A stretch of 64,000 nucleotides of DNA from Xylophilus sp. (lineage in GTDB: Bacteria > Pseudomonadota > Gammaproteobacteria > Burkholderiales > Burkholderiaceae_C): NCBI GenBank assembly GCA_009914555.1, contig WNDY01000001.1, positions 285,494-349,493 of the forward strand, read 5' to 3'. How positions within the stretch are numbered: the stretch's first letter is position 1; each line of letters starts with the position of its first letter. A program made the translations under genes and the position numbers. The notes under the pieces are model-generated. The model was not told where the DNA came from and ran no database searches. It was given only the letters and a program-made list of their open reading frames with translations. Shown here in pieces: positions 56,203 to 64,000 of the stretch.

Positions 56203-58335
56203 ATGCCACCTCGCAACACCCTGGGGCGCCGCCCCGTCGCATCCGCCGCCCTGATCGCCGGCGGGCTGTCGTCCTTCTTCGCCGCGCCGGCGTTCGCGCA
56301 GTCCACGCTGCCCGAGGTGCGCGTCACCGCCGGCCAGGACGAGACGGCCACCAGCGCCGCCGGCGGCTTCATCGCGCGCCGCGCCACGGCCGGCACCAAG
56401 ACCGACACGCCGCTGATCGAGACGCCGCAGTCGGTCTCGGTGGTCACGCGCGAGCAGGTCGAGGCGCAGGCCGCCGACTCGCTCGACCAGGCGTTCGGCT
56501 ACACCGCCGGCATCTTCTCGCTCGGCGGCGGCGCGCAGCGCCACACGGCCACCGGCTTCACCGTGCGCGGCTTCAACGTCACCGGCTCGGCGCCGCTGTA
56601 CCTGAACGGCAGCCGCTTCCCGATCAATTCGCTGTCCGGCACGATGGAGCCCTATGCCTTCGAGCGCATGGAGCTGCTCAAGGGCCCGGCCTCCATCCTC
56701 TACGGCCAGGCCGCGCCGGGCGGCATCATCAACCTCGTCAGCAAGCGCCCCACGGCCGAGCCGCTGCGCGAGGTGGAGGTGCAGGCCGGCAGCTGGAGGC
56801 GCAAGCAGATCGCCGTCGACCTCGCCGGCCCGCTGGCCGAGGACGGCCGCTTCGCCTACCGGCTGACCGCGCTCAAGCGCGACAGCAACACGATGATCCG
56901 CGCCATTCCCGATGACCGCACGCTGCTCGACGGCGCGCTCGACTGGCGCATCGCGCCCGGCACCACGCTCACGCTGCTGGGCACCTACAGCAAGGGCCAC
57001 AGCGTCTACGACTACGGCAAGCCGGCCGAAGGCACGCTGCTGCCCAACGTGAACGGCCGCATCGCGCGCACGCTGTTCGTCGGCGAGCCGGGCTTCGACT
57101 TCTTCGACACCGAAGGCAAGACGCTGGGCTACCTGTTCGAGCACCGCCTCAACGACGACTGGACCTTCCGCCAGAATCTGCTGGGCTTCGACTACACCGC
57201 CGGCAACGCCTGGTCGGCCGTCGGCAGCGTGGTGCAGCCGGAGCAGCGGCTGCTCACGCGCACGGCCATGACCCGCGCCGACACCGACCGCGGCCTGAGC
57301 CTGGACAACCAGCTCCTCGGCCGGCTGCGCCACGGCGACGTGCAGCACACCGTGCTGCTCGGCCTGGACTGGGGCAGGCACGATTTCTCGCGCGCGCAGG
57401 CCGTCGGCACCGCACCGTCGCTGGACCTGTTCGCCCCGGTCTATGGCGGCACGGTCACCGTGCAGCCCCAGGCCTATGCGACGCAGAACAACCGGCAGAC
57501 CGGCCTCTATCTGCAAGACCAGATCAAGTTCGGCCCGCACTGGATTGCGCTGGTCGGCGGGCGATACGACGAGTCGCGCGACACCAGCCGCACCACGCTG
57601 CGGGCCACCGGCGCCGTCAGCGCGACCAACCAGACCGCGCACGCCTTCACGCCGCGTGCGGGCGTGCTCTACCTCGCCGACAACGGCCTGGCGCCGTACT
57701 ACAGCTTCAGCAAGTCGTTCCAGCCGACCTCGGGCACCGACTACAACCTCAACCCCTTCGTGCCCACGCGCGGCGTGCAGCACGAAGTGGGCGTGAAGGT
57801 CGAGCCCGCCGGCGGCCGCACCTCCGTCACCGTCGCGGCCTACGAGCTGACCCAGCAGAACGTCACCACGACCGACCCGGCCCATGCGGGCTATTCGGTG
57901 CAGACCGGCGAGGTACGCTCGCGCGGCTTCGAGGTCGAGGGCAAGGCCCGCATCGCCGCGCGGTGGGAGATCGTGGCCGCCGCCAGCACCACCGACGCCA
58001 GGGTCACGCGCAGCAACAGCGGCACCGCCGGCACCCGGCCGACCAACGTGCCGCGCCACCAGGCGTCGCTCTGGGCCGACTACCGCGTGAGCGGCCTGCC
58101 GGGCCTGAGCGTCGGCGCCGGCGTGCGCAACGTGGGGCCGATGCAGGTCACCGCCGCGCTCGCCACGCCGAGCTACACCGTGGTCGACGCGGCCGTGCGC
58201 TACCAGTTCGACCACTGGCGCTTCGCCCTCAACATCAAGAACGTGGCCGACAGGACCTATCTGTCATCGTGCAGCTACGCCTGCTTCTACGGCGACGAGC
58301 GCAACGTGCTGCTGACGGCGCGCTACAGCTGGTAA
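56203..58335 (+). CDS. TonB-dependent siderophore receptor
   Basis: Outer-membrane receptor of 710 aa. Signal peptide to AFAQS, TonB-box region LPEVRVTAGQDE, plug with ETPQSVSVVTREQVEAQ, GFTVRGFN and LLKGPASILYGQAAPGGIIN, as in ferrichrome/ferrioxamine-type receptors, and a 22-strand barrel ending VLLTARYSW. It would import an iron siderophore with TonB energy. No Fur box was clearly recognised upstream. Confidence 0.93.
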   Translation: MPPRNTLGRRPVASAALIAGGLSSFFAAPAFAQSTLPEVRVTAGQDETATSAAGGFIARRATAGTKTDTPLIETPQSVSVVTREQVEAQAADSLDQAFGYTAGIFSLGGGAQRHTATGFTVRGFNVTGSAPLYLNGSRFPINSLSGTMEPYAFERMELLKGPASILYGQAAPGGIINLVSKRPTAEPLREVEVQAGSWRRKQIAVDLAGPLAEDGRFAYRLTALKRDSNTMIRAIPDDRTLLDGALDWRIAPGTTLTLLGTYSKGHSVYDYGKPAEGTLLPNVNGRIARTLFVGEPGFDFFDTEGKTLGYLFEHRLNDDWTFRQNLLGFDYTAGNAWSAVGSVVQPEQRLLTRTAMTRADTDRGLSLDNQLLGRLRHGDVQHTVLLGLDWGRHDFSRAQAVGTAPSLDLFAPVYGGTVTVQPQAYATQNNRQTGLYLQDQIKFGPHWIALVGGRYDESRDTSRTTLRATGAVSATNQTAHAFTPRAGVLYLADNGLAPYYSFSKSFQPTSGTDYNLNPFVPTRGVQHEVGVKVEPAGGRTSVTVAAYELTQQNVTTTDPAHAGYSVQTGEVRSRGFEVEGKARIAARWEIVAAASTTDARVTRSNSGTAGTRPTNVPRHQASLWADYRVSGLPGLSVGAGVRNVGPMQVTAALATPSYTVVDAAVRYQFDHWRFALNIKNVADRTYLSSCSYACFYGDERNVLLTARYSW

Positions 58336-58337
58336 GG

Positions 58338-58400
58338 ATATACCCAGGGGGATACTGCTTCATAGCGGTCATGTGGAAAGCGCTGTAGACCAATACCCCC
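58338..58400. repeat. ATACCCC-type intergenic element, copy 9
   Basis: ATATACCCAGGGGGATA at 58338-58354 begins three bases after the receptor stop, and ATACCCCC follows at 58393-58400. Between them GGTC (near 58367) and GACC (near 58388) can pair. Layout agrees with the other copies though the hairpin is weak. Confidence 0.6.
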
Positions 58401-58467
58401 GATATTTAACCGTGCTACGCAGTCTCCGCAGCGGCCCCGGCGGCGGCCGCTGCGAGAATGCCGGCCC

Positions 58468-58899
58468 ATGGACTTTCGCAAACTGTTGATTCCGCTGGGC
58501 ATCGTGCTGCTGGTCGGCGTGGCCTGGCGCTCCATGGGCTGGCAGGGCGTGCTGGCCGTCTCGGGCGGCCTGCTGATGTGGGCGCTGCTGCACTACACCC
58601 GTGTCGTCAAGGTCATGGGCCGCGCGGCCGACCGGCCGGTGGGCTACGTGGACAGTGCGGTCATGCTCAACGCCAGGCTCAAGCCCGGCGTGAACCTGCT
58701 GCACGTCATCACCCTGACCAAGGCGCTGGGCCTGCGCCGGTCGGCCGAGGGCGAGGAGCCCGAGGTCTACCGCTGGACCGACGGCAGCGATTCGCACGTG
58801 ACCGCCGAATTCATCCACGGCCGGCTGCAGCGCTGGAAGCTGGAGCGTCCCGCTCAGGTGGAGGAGGCCGCGGCGGCCCCGGCGGCCGACGCGCCGTAA
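58468..58899 (+). CDS. hypothetical membrane-anchored protein
   Basis: Protein of 143 aa with two N-terminal hydrophobic segments (LLIPLGIVLLVGVAW and GVLAVSGGLLMWALLHY) and a soluble C-terminal part (GYVDSAVMLNARLKPGVNLL; DSHVTAEFIHGRLQRWKL). The end is Ala-rich. Not recognised; it lies 45 bases before ilvE in the same direction. Confidence 0.75.
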   Translation: MDFRKLLIPLGIVLLVGVAWRSMGWQGVLAVSGGLLMWALLHYTRVVKVMGRAADRPVGYVDSAVMLNARLKPGVNLLHVITLTKALGLRRSAEGEEPEVYRWTDGSDSHVTAEFIHGRLQRWKLERPAQVEEAAAAPAADAP

Positions 58900-58944
58900 A
58901 ATCGCGGGCTTTCTCCTTTTTCCGACCCCACAAGGACACGCTGC

Positions 58945-59883
58945 ATGAGCCCCGCACTCCCCCCGCTCGACGACCGCGACGGCAAGATCTGGTTCGACGG
59001 GCAGCTCGTCGACTGGCGCGACGCCAAGGTCCACGTGCTGACCCACACGCTGCACTACGGCGCGGGCGTGTTCGAGGGCGTGCGCGCCTACGAGACGCCG
59101 TCCGGCACGGCCGTCTTCCGCCTGGAAGAGCACACCGAGCGGCTCTTCAACAGCGCCAAGATCCTGCGCATCCAGGTTCCGTTCACCAAGCAGCAGGTCA
59201 ACGAGGCGCACAAGGAGGTGCTGCGCGCCAACGGCCTGAAGAGCGCCTACATCCGCCCGCTCGTGTGGATCGGCTCCGAGAAGCTCGGCGTGAACCCGCG
59301 CGGCAACAGGATCCACGTGGCCATCGCCGCCTGGCACTGGGGCGCCTACCTCGGCGAGGAGGGCCTGGCGCGCGGCATCCGCGTGAAGACCAGCAGCTTC
59401 ACCCGCCACCACGTCAACATCACGATGACGCAGGCCAAGGCGGTCAGCAACTACAGCAACTCCATCCTGGCCAACCTCGAAGCCACCGACGACGGCTACG
59501 ACGAGGCCCTGCTGCTCGACGCCTCCGGCTTCGTCAGCGAAGGCGCGGGCGAGAACATCTTCATCGTGAAGAACGGCGTGATCTACACGCCCGACCTGTC
59601 GGCCGGCGCGTTGAACGGCATCACCCGCAACACCATCTTCTCGGTGGCCAAGGACCTGGGCCTGGAGATCGTGCAGAAGCGCATCACCCGCGACGAGGTC
59701 TACATCGCCGACGAAGCCTTCTTCACCGGCACCGCGGCCGAGGTCACGCCGATCCGCGAGCTCGACCGCATCGAGATCGGCATCGGCTCGCGCGGCCCCG
59801 TCACCGAGCGCGTGCAGGCCGCCTTCTTCGACATCGTCAACGGCCGCAACCCGGCCTATGCCCACTGGCTCGCCAAGGTCTGA
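58945..59883 (+). CDS. ilvE: branched-chain amino acid aminotransferase
   Basis: PLP class IV aminotransferase of 312 aa that interconverts Leu, Ile, Val and their 2-oxo acids. HTLHYGAGVFEGVRAYE, PLP Lys165 in TQAKAVSNYSNS, LLLDASGFVSEGAGENIF and the closing TGTAAEVTPI are intact. Followed after five bases by a zinc-finger protein gene, as often in this group. Confidence 0.96.
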   Translation: MSPALPPLDDRDGKIWFDGQLVDWRDAKVHVLTHTLHYGAGVFEGVRAYETPSGTAVFRLEEHTERLFNSAKILRIQVPFTKQQVNEAHKEVLRANGLKSAYIRPLVWIGSEKLGVNPRGNRIHVAIAAWHWGAYLGEEGLARGIRVKTSSFTRHHVNITMTQAKAVSNYSNSILANLEATDDGYDEALLLDASGFVSEGAGENIFIVKNGVIYTPDLSAGALNGITRNTIFSVAKDLGLEIVQKRITRDEVYIADEAFFTGTAAEVTPIRELDRIEIGIGSRGPVTERVQAAFFDIVNGRNPAYAHWLAKV

Positions 59884-59888
59884 CCGCC

Positions 59889-60098
59889 ATGCCCACCACT
59901 GCAACGGTCGAACTGCTGGCCCGCGACCTCAACGCCCAGGGCGGCGTGTTCTGCCCCAACCCCCGGGCCGGCATGAAGCTGTGGAACACGCACCCGCGCG
60001 TGTTCCTCGACGTGGCCCGCACCGGCGAGGCCCGGTGCCCGTACTGCGGCACGCTCTACAAGCTCAAGGCCGGCGAGGTCGTGGCCCACGGCCACTGA
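59889..60098 (+). CDS. CHCC zinc-finger domain protein
   Basis: Small protein of 69 aa. The zf-CHCC pattern is Cys22 (GGVFCPNP), His35 (NTHPRVFLD) and CPYC at 50-53, a likely zinc site as in a mitochondrial complex I accessory subunit. Bacterial homologues often lie between ilvE and LPS genes, as here. Function unproven. Confidence 0.9.
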   Translation: MPTTATVELLARDLNAQGGVFCPNPRAGMKLWNTHPRVFLDVARTGEARCPYCGTLYKLKAGEVVAHGH

Positions 60099-60129
60099 CC
60101 TTGTCGTCACCGTCGCGGCGACGCGCATC

Positions 60130-61032
60130 TTGAGCCTTCTCTCTCCCGCCGACGCCGCCGCGCTCGGCCGCGTCACCGTCATCACGGTCACCTACAACAG
60201 CGCCCACTGCGTGCCGGCATTGGCCGCGGGGCTCGCGGATTGTCCGCACGTCACCGTGGTGGACAACGCCAGCGCCGACGACAGCCGCGCGGCCGTCGCC
60301 CGGCAGCTGCCGCAGGCGAAGGTGTTTGCGCTGCCCTCCAACCAGGGCTACGGCGCGGCCAACAACGCCGGCATCGCGGCGGCGACCACGCCCTATGTGT
60401 TGCTGCTCAACCCGGACTGCGTGGTCGCGGCCGACCAGATCGCCGAACTGGTGCGCTGGGCCGACGGCGACGTGCAGTCGGCCATGTGGGTGCCGCAGCT
60501 GACCGACGGCGCCGGCGGCGACGAGGTCAACTACAGCATGCCGCGCCACTGGGGCGCGCCGCGCACCGGCGGCGCCGAAGGGCCGCTGTGCGTGGGCTAT
60601 GCCTGCGCGGCGGTGCTGCTGATCCACGTGGAGCGCCTTCGCGCTTCCATCGGCGGCTTCTTCGACCCGCGTTTCTTCCTCTACTACGAGGACGAGGACC
60701 TGTGCCTGCGCGCCTTCGACGCCCGGGCGCCGATCGTCGTGCTGCCGCAGGTGCGCATCGCCCACCTTGCGCGCGGCTCGGTCAGGGGACCGCGGCCCTG
60801 GCGCTCCGAATACTGGCGCGGCTGGCACCATGCGCAGTCCAAGATCCGCTTCGCGGCCAAGCACCAGGGCGCCGCCGCCGGCGTGAAGCTGCTGGCCCGC
60901 AGCATCGCGCGCGCCCGCCTGCTGGTCGCCGCGCGCGTGCTGGCGCTGTCGCCGCGCCTGCTGGCCCGCGCCTGGGGCCGGCTGCAGGGCCTGCTGGCGC
61001 TGCGCGACAGCCGCGAAATCACCGCCCCATGA
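60130..61032 (+). CDS. glycosyltransferase family 2
   Basis: GT-A glycosyltransferase of 300 aa: VTVITVTYNSAHCV nucleotide-sugar start, VVDNASADDS, LLNPDC (metal-binding region) and FFLYYEDEDLCLRAFD, typical of rhamnosyl-type GT2 enzymes. TTG start, since no ATG or GTG lies at the conserved N-terminus. A hydrophobic, Arg-rich C-terminus may touch the membrane. It overlaps the next gene (ATGA); together they appear to be LPS assembly genes. Confidence 0.88.
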   Translation: MSLLSPADAAALGRVTVITVTYNSAHCVPALAAGLADCPHVTVVDNASADDSRAAVARQLPQAKVFALPSNQGYGAANNAGIAAATTPYVLLLNPDCVVAADQIAELVRWADGDVQSAMWVPQLTDGAGGDEVNYSMPRHWGAPRTGGAEGPLCVGYACAAVLLIHVERLRASIGGFFDPRFFLYYEDEDLCLRAFDARAPIVVLPQVRIAHLARGSVRGPRPWRSEYWRGWHHAQSKIRFAAKHQGAAAGVKLLARSIARARLLVAARVLALSPRLLARAWGRLQGLLALRDSREITAP

Positions 61033-61817
61033 ACGACATCGCCCGTCCACGCCTGACCATCGGCGTGCTCACGCTCAACGAGGAGCGCCACATCGAGGCC
61101 TGCCTGAAGAGCGCCGCCTTCGCCGACGAGATCATCGTGGTCGACAGCGGCAGCACCGACCGCACGGTGGCGATCGCCGAAGGGCTCGGCGCCCAGGTGC
61201 ACACCCATGCCGACTGGCAGGGCTTCGCCGAGCAGCGCAACCGGCTGCTGCGCCATGCCACCGGCGACTACGTCTTCTTCGTCGATGCCGACGAGCAGGT
61301 GACCGACGCGCTGCGCCACTCGGTGCAGGCCGCGGTCGCCTCGGGCGCGCAGGCCGTGTGGACCATCCGCTGGAGCGTCGTGGCCTACGGCCGCGAGCTG
61401 CGCTGGTTCCTCGGCCAGGCGCCGATCGAGCGCATGTTCCCGCGCGCGCGGCTCGCCGGCTTCACCGGCGTGGTGCACGAGCGGGCCGAACTGCCGGGCG
61501 ATCCCTTGCCCCGCCGCGCGCTGGCCGGGCGGCTGCGCCACTTCTCGCGCGAATCGGTGCGCGACAGCCTCTACAAGCTCGCGCAGTATTCGATGCTCGG
61601 CGCGGCCAAGCGGGCCGAGGCGGGCAAGCGCGGCGGCATCTGGCGCGGCATCGCATCGGGCACGGCGATCTTCATCCGGCTCTACATCCTGCGCCTGGGT
61701 TTCCTCGGCGGCGGGCCGGGCTTCCTGTTCTGCTTCTTCATCGCGCTCGAATGCTTCTTCCGCTACGCGGCGCTGCACTACGACCGCGCAAGCCTCGACG
61801 CGGCCGTGCGCCGCTGA
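61029..61817 (+). CDS. glycosyltransferase family 2 (LPS core WaaE/KdtX-like)
   Basis: GT2 enzyme of 262 aa: LTIGVLTLNEERHIEACLKS, EIIVVDSGSTDRTVAIAE, YVFFVDADEQV as the DxD-type motif, and ERMFPRARLAGFTGVVHE. This order is seen in WaaE-type beta-1,4-glucosyltransferases of the inner core. A C-terminal hydrophobic segment (LGGGPGFLFCFFIALECFF) suggests membrane association. Confidence 0.9.
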   Translation: MNDIARPRLTIGVLTLNEERHIEACLKSAAFADEIIVVDSGSTDRTVAIAEGLGAQVHTHADWQGFAEQRNRLLRHATGDYVFFVDADEQVTDALRHSVQAAVASGAQAVWTIRWSVVAYGRELRWFLGQAPIERMFPRARLAGFTGVVHERAELPGDPLPRRALAGRLRHFSRESVRDSLYKLAQYSMLGAAKRAEAGKRGGIWRGIASGTAIFIRLYILRLGFLGGGPGFLFCFFIALECFFRYAALHYDRASLDAAVRR

Positions 61818-61831
61818 TCCCCTTGTTCCGC

Positions 61832-63136
61832 ATGGACCGCATCCGCCGGTATTTCCCTTCCGACCCGCGCGCCGCGCGCGACGTCTTCTTCACGCTGTTC
61901 GCCGGCATCGCCTGCGCCGCCACGCCGGCGATGGCGCTGGTGGCGCCGAGCGGCTATTCGACCGGTGCTGCGCTGCTGTTCGCCGGCGTGCTGCTGTCGC
62001 TGCCGCAGTGGCGCCGGCCGCTGCTGCCGCACCCGGCCTGGCGCTGGGTGATCGCCTCGTTCGTCGTGATGGGCATCAGCTGGCAGGTCGATTCGCTGCT
62101 GAGCCATGCCGGCCTGCGCGGCGCCGACAAGCCGGCCAAGTACCTGCTGGCGCTGATCTGCCTGTTCTTCGTCGCACAGTACCGCCCGGGTGTGCGCTGG
62201 TTGTGGGGCGGCACCGCGGCGGGCGCCATCGGCGCGGGCGTGACGGCGATCGTGCAGTTGGTGCGGGCGCCGTCGCTCGCGGCATCGCGGGCCGAAGGCT
62301 TCACCAATGCCATCCAGTTCGGCAACCTCGCGCTGCTGATGGCCGGCATATGCGCCATCGGGCTGGCGCTGCCGGCGCCCTGGCAGCGCACGGCCGGCTG
62401 GCGGGCGCTGCTGGGCCTGGGGCTGGCGTTCGGCGTGGCCGCCTCGCTGCTGTCGTGGTCGCGCGGCGGCTGGCTGGGGTTGGCTTTCGTCCTGCCGCTG
62501 CTGCTGATCGCGGCTTGGCCGCGGGTCAACGGCCGGCGGGTGGCGCTGGTGGCGCTCGTGGCGGCCGCCTGCGTGCTGGCGGCCTGGAGCACGCCGCAGC
62601 TCGGCCTGCGCGACCGGGTCGACCTGGTGCGCACCGAGGCCGAGCTCTACCAGGACCGCCACGAGGCCGACACGTCGGTCGGCCAGCGGCTGGAACACTG
62701 GCGCCTGGCCTGGCGCCTCGGCACCGAGCGGCCGGTGGTCGGCTGGACGCAGCGCGGCTACACCGAGGAGAAGCAGCGCCTGGTGGCCGCCGGCGAATAC
62801 AGCCCGTTCATCCTGCAGTTCAACCACGCGCACAACGAGTTCCTCGACCTGTTCGCCAAGCGCGGGCTGGTCGGGCTGGCAGCGCTGCTGTTCCTCTATG
62901 CCGTGCCGATCGCGCTGTTCTGGCCGCGCCGCGCCGCGCTGGAGGCCGACGGCCCGGATGCCGACCTGCTCGGCCTGCGGCTCGCGGCCCTGTCGGTGCC
63001 GCTGGCCTACATCGGCTTCGGCCTGACCCAGGGCTTTATCGGCCACAACAGCGGCACGATGTTCTTTCTCTTCTATACGCTGGCCGCCTACGGCTGCCTG
63101 TGGGGCCGGAAAACGGCGCATACTCCCCGCCCATGA
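61832..63136 (+). CDS. O-antigen ligase/polymerase family membrane protein
   Basis: Polytopic inner-membrane protein of 434 aa with about eleven helices and a large periplasmic loop carrying the Wzy_C/WaaL pattern (GWTQRGYTEEKQRLV; FNHAHNEFLDLFAKRG, in which the His is catalytic in WaaL). SLLSWSRGGWLGL supports ligase-type membership. It would join O-antigen or another glycan to lipid A-core. Third gene of the LPS block. Confidence 0.9.
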   Translation: MDRIRRYFPSDPRAARDVFFTLFAGIACAATPAMALVAPSGYSTGAALLFAGVLLSLPQWRRPLLPHPAWRWVIASFVVMGISWQVDSLLSHAGLRGADKPAKYLLALICLFFVAQYRPGVRWLWGGTAAGAIGAGVTAIVQLVRAPSLAASRAEGFTNAIQFGNLALLMAGICAIGLALPAPWQRTAGWRALLGLGLAFGVAASLLSWSRGGWLGLAFVLPLLLIAAWPRVNGRRVALVALVAAACVLAAWSTPQLGLRDRVDLVRTEAELYQDRHEADTSVGQRLEHWRLAWRLGTERPVVGWTQRGYTEEKQRLVAAGEYSPFILQFNHAHNEFLDLFAKRGLVGLAALLFLYAVPIALFWPRRAALEADGPDADLLGLRLAALSVPLAYIGFGLTQGFIGHNSGTMFFLFYTLAAYGCLWGRKTAHTPRP

Positions 63137-63180
63137 CGGGTAGAGTGCGCTTTTCATAAGCGCTGGCGATGCATACTCCC
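63120..63180. repeat. ATACTCC/hairpin intergenic element, copy 10
   Basis: ATACTCCCC at 63120-63128 and GCATACTCCC at 63171-63180 are direct repeats flanking a hairpin, GCGCTT 63147-63152 with AAGCGC 63158-63163. The left motif overlaps the last codons of the ligase gene. This is the ATACTCC variant of the element. Confidence 0.7.
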
Positions 63181-63252
63181 TGACATGCAGACTGCGGGCC
63201 GGCTGGCGATAATGGGCGCCCCTGTCACTGCCGCCTGCCAGAGAGTCCCGCC

Positions 63253-63777
63253 ATGCCGTTTCCACCCGCGTCCCGTTCCTTCCTGTTCCGCGCCACGGCC
63301 GCCGCCGTGCTGGCCGTGGCCGCCGCCGGCGCCCAGGCCCAGGTGCGCGTCAGCGATGCCTGGCTGCGCGCCAGCGTGCCGCAGCAGAAGGCCACGGGCG
63401 GCTTCCTGCAGCTGCAATCGAGCGTGGACAGCCGCCTCGTCGGCGCGCGCTCGCCGGTTGCGACGACGGTGGAGATCCACGAGATGTCGCACGAGGGCGG
63501 CGTGATGAAGATGCGCGCCGTGCCGGCGCTCGACCTGCCCGCAGGCAAGACGGTGGCGCTGGCGCCCGGCAGCTTCCACCTGATGTTCTTCGACCTGCGC
63601 CAGCCCCTTTCGGCCGGCGACACGGTGCCGATCACGCTGGAGTTCGAAGACCGCGACGGCAAGCGCACGACGCAGGAGGTGCAGGCCGCCGTGCGCCCGC
63701 TGAATGCCGCCGCACCGCAGCCGGCCGGCCAGGGCGCGCACGACCCTGCTGGCCATTCCGGCGGGCATTCGCACTGA
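63253..63777 (+). CDS. PCuAC copper chaperone
   Basis: Periplasmic copper-binding protein of 174 aa that delivers Cu(I) to cytochrome oxidase. Signal peptide ends at AQAQ; VRVSDAWLRASVPQQKATGG opens the domain. The Cu(I) ligands follow the H-M...H-M pattern in EIHEMSHEGGVMKM and GSFHLMFFDL. A His-rich tail (HDPAGHSGGHSH) may add Cu(II) binding. Confidence 0.92.
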   Translation: MPFPPASRSFLFRATAAAVLAVAAAGAQAQVRVSDAWLRASVPQQKATGGFLQLQSSVDSRLVGARSPVATTVEIHEMSHEGGVMKMRAVPALDLPAGKTVALAPGSFHLMFFDLRQPLSAGDTVPITLEFEDRDGKRTTQEVQAAVRPLNAAAPQPAGQGAHDPAGHSGGHSH

Positions 63778-63810
63778 GCAGACCGCGGCGCGGATCGGGC
63801 GGATCGCGCG

Positions 63811-63839
63811 CGGCAGCCGCCGCCCATCGGTGGCTGCCG
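63811..63839. terminator. hairpin between converging genes
   Basis: CGGCAGCC (63811-63818) pairs with GGCTGCCG (63832-63839) around a 13-base loop, 34 bases after the copper chaperone stop. No T-run on either side, so at best a weak or Rho-assisted bidirectional terminator. TACCCGGGG at 63864-63872 nearby resembles half of the ATACCCC element. Confidence 0.4.
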
Positions 63840-63875
63840 CCCCCGGCCGAGCCGCCGGCGACCTACCCGGGGCGC

Positions 63876-64000
63876 TCAGAACCCGTAGACCGCGCTCACC
63901 CACGCCACCGGCGAGACACGGCGGCTGTCCGAGCGCGGCGCGCCGCCCGACGTGCGCCATGCCACACTCGCCTCGGCCCGCCAGCCGCCCCAGGCCAGCC
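63876..64000 (-). CDS. C-terminal end of an outer-membrane beta-barrel protein (partial)
   Basis: The minus-strand frame entering from the right edge ends with TSGGAPRSDSRR and VSPVAWVSAVYGF. Alternating hydrophobic residues and a terminal Phe are typical of outer-membrane barrels, for example two-partner-secretion transporters of the ShlB/FhaC type. Only about 41 residues are in the window, so the family is uncertain. Confidence 0.5.
   Translation of the reverse strand, partial: LAWGGWRAEASVAWRTSGGAPRSDSRRVSPVAWVSAVYGF

Overview
The window is a GC-rich, densely coded stretch of bacterial chromosome. It carries several Bug-type (tripartite tricarboxylate) receptors, a ProQ/FinO protein, a GlnK-AmtB pair behind a TorF-type porin, LplT, and glcE/glcF-type glycolate oxidase genes. 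Together these point to a betaproteobacterium of the order Burkholderiales, most likely Comamonadaceae or a close relative (inference from gene content, not tested by search).

Layout. 0-6.5 kb: ferredoxin-NADP reductase, a broken LysE-type exporter, and a branched-chain-type ABC uptake operon (receptor, fused LivH-LivM permease, LivG, LivF). 6.5-11.5 kb: the stress operon prkA-yeaH-spoVR behind a well-formed sigma-54 promoter. 11.6-15.4 kb: an acyl-CoA degradation operon (SDR, acyl-CoA dehydrogenase, aminoglycoside-phosphotransferase-like protein) divergent from its GntR-type regulator. 15.5-16.7 kb: a scrapyard of three truncated insertion sequences (IS5, IS30, IS3 types). 16.8-27.5 kb: a divergent catabolic island. 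Leftward run Bug receptor, porin, Bug receptor and lactonase-like amidohydrolase; rightward run an Asp/Glu racemase-like protein, an isopropylmalate-dehydrogenase-family enzyme, a DUF1537 four-carbon acid-sugar kinase, a GntR regulator with two winged helices, a class II aldolase/decarboxylase and a two-domain methylglyoxal synthase. A beta-propeller lactonase faces the island. 27.6-32 kb: comM, then a sigma-54/NtrC-type promoter driving porin-glnK-amtB. 32-35.5 kb: a TonB-dependent receptor and an SMP-30 lactonase. 36-40 kb: glcE, a DUF1275 membrane protein and glcF. 40-48.7 kb: proQ, glutathione peroxidase, a Bug receptor, an EamA transporter, lplT, alr, and an unusual FAD-oxidoreductase/patatin fusion. 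48.7-54.5 kb: a broken higB with intact higA, an acyl-CoA ligase, a FitAB-type toxin-antitoxin pair, ketopantoate reductase and a Bug receptor. 54.6-64 kb: radA, a siderophore receptor, ilvE, an LPS glycosylation block (two GT2 enzymes, an O-antigen ligase-like protein, a CHCC zinc-finger protein), a PCuAC copper chaperone and the end of an outer-membrane beta-barrel gene.

Two themes stand out. First, the island at 20.8-26.4 kb reads as a route in which a four-carbon sugar acid is phosphorylated and decarboxylated to dihydroxyacetone phosphate, which a tandem methylglyoxal synthase in the same operon would then consume; this pairing is unusual. Second, at least nine intergenic sites carry a repeated design, one or two copies of ATACCCC/ATACTCC (or its complement) around a short hairpin, placed at gene ends and absent from the divergent promoter regions I inspected. 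This looks like an undescribed short intergenic repeat family. Nitrogen/sigma-54 control is visible at two separate operons.
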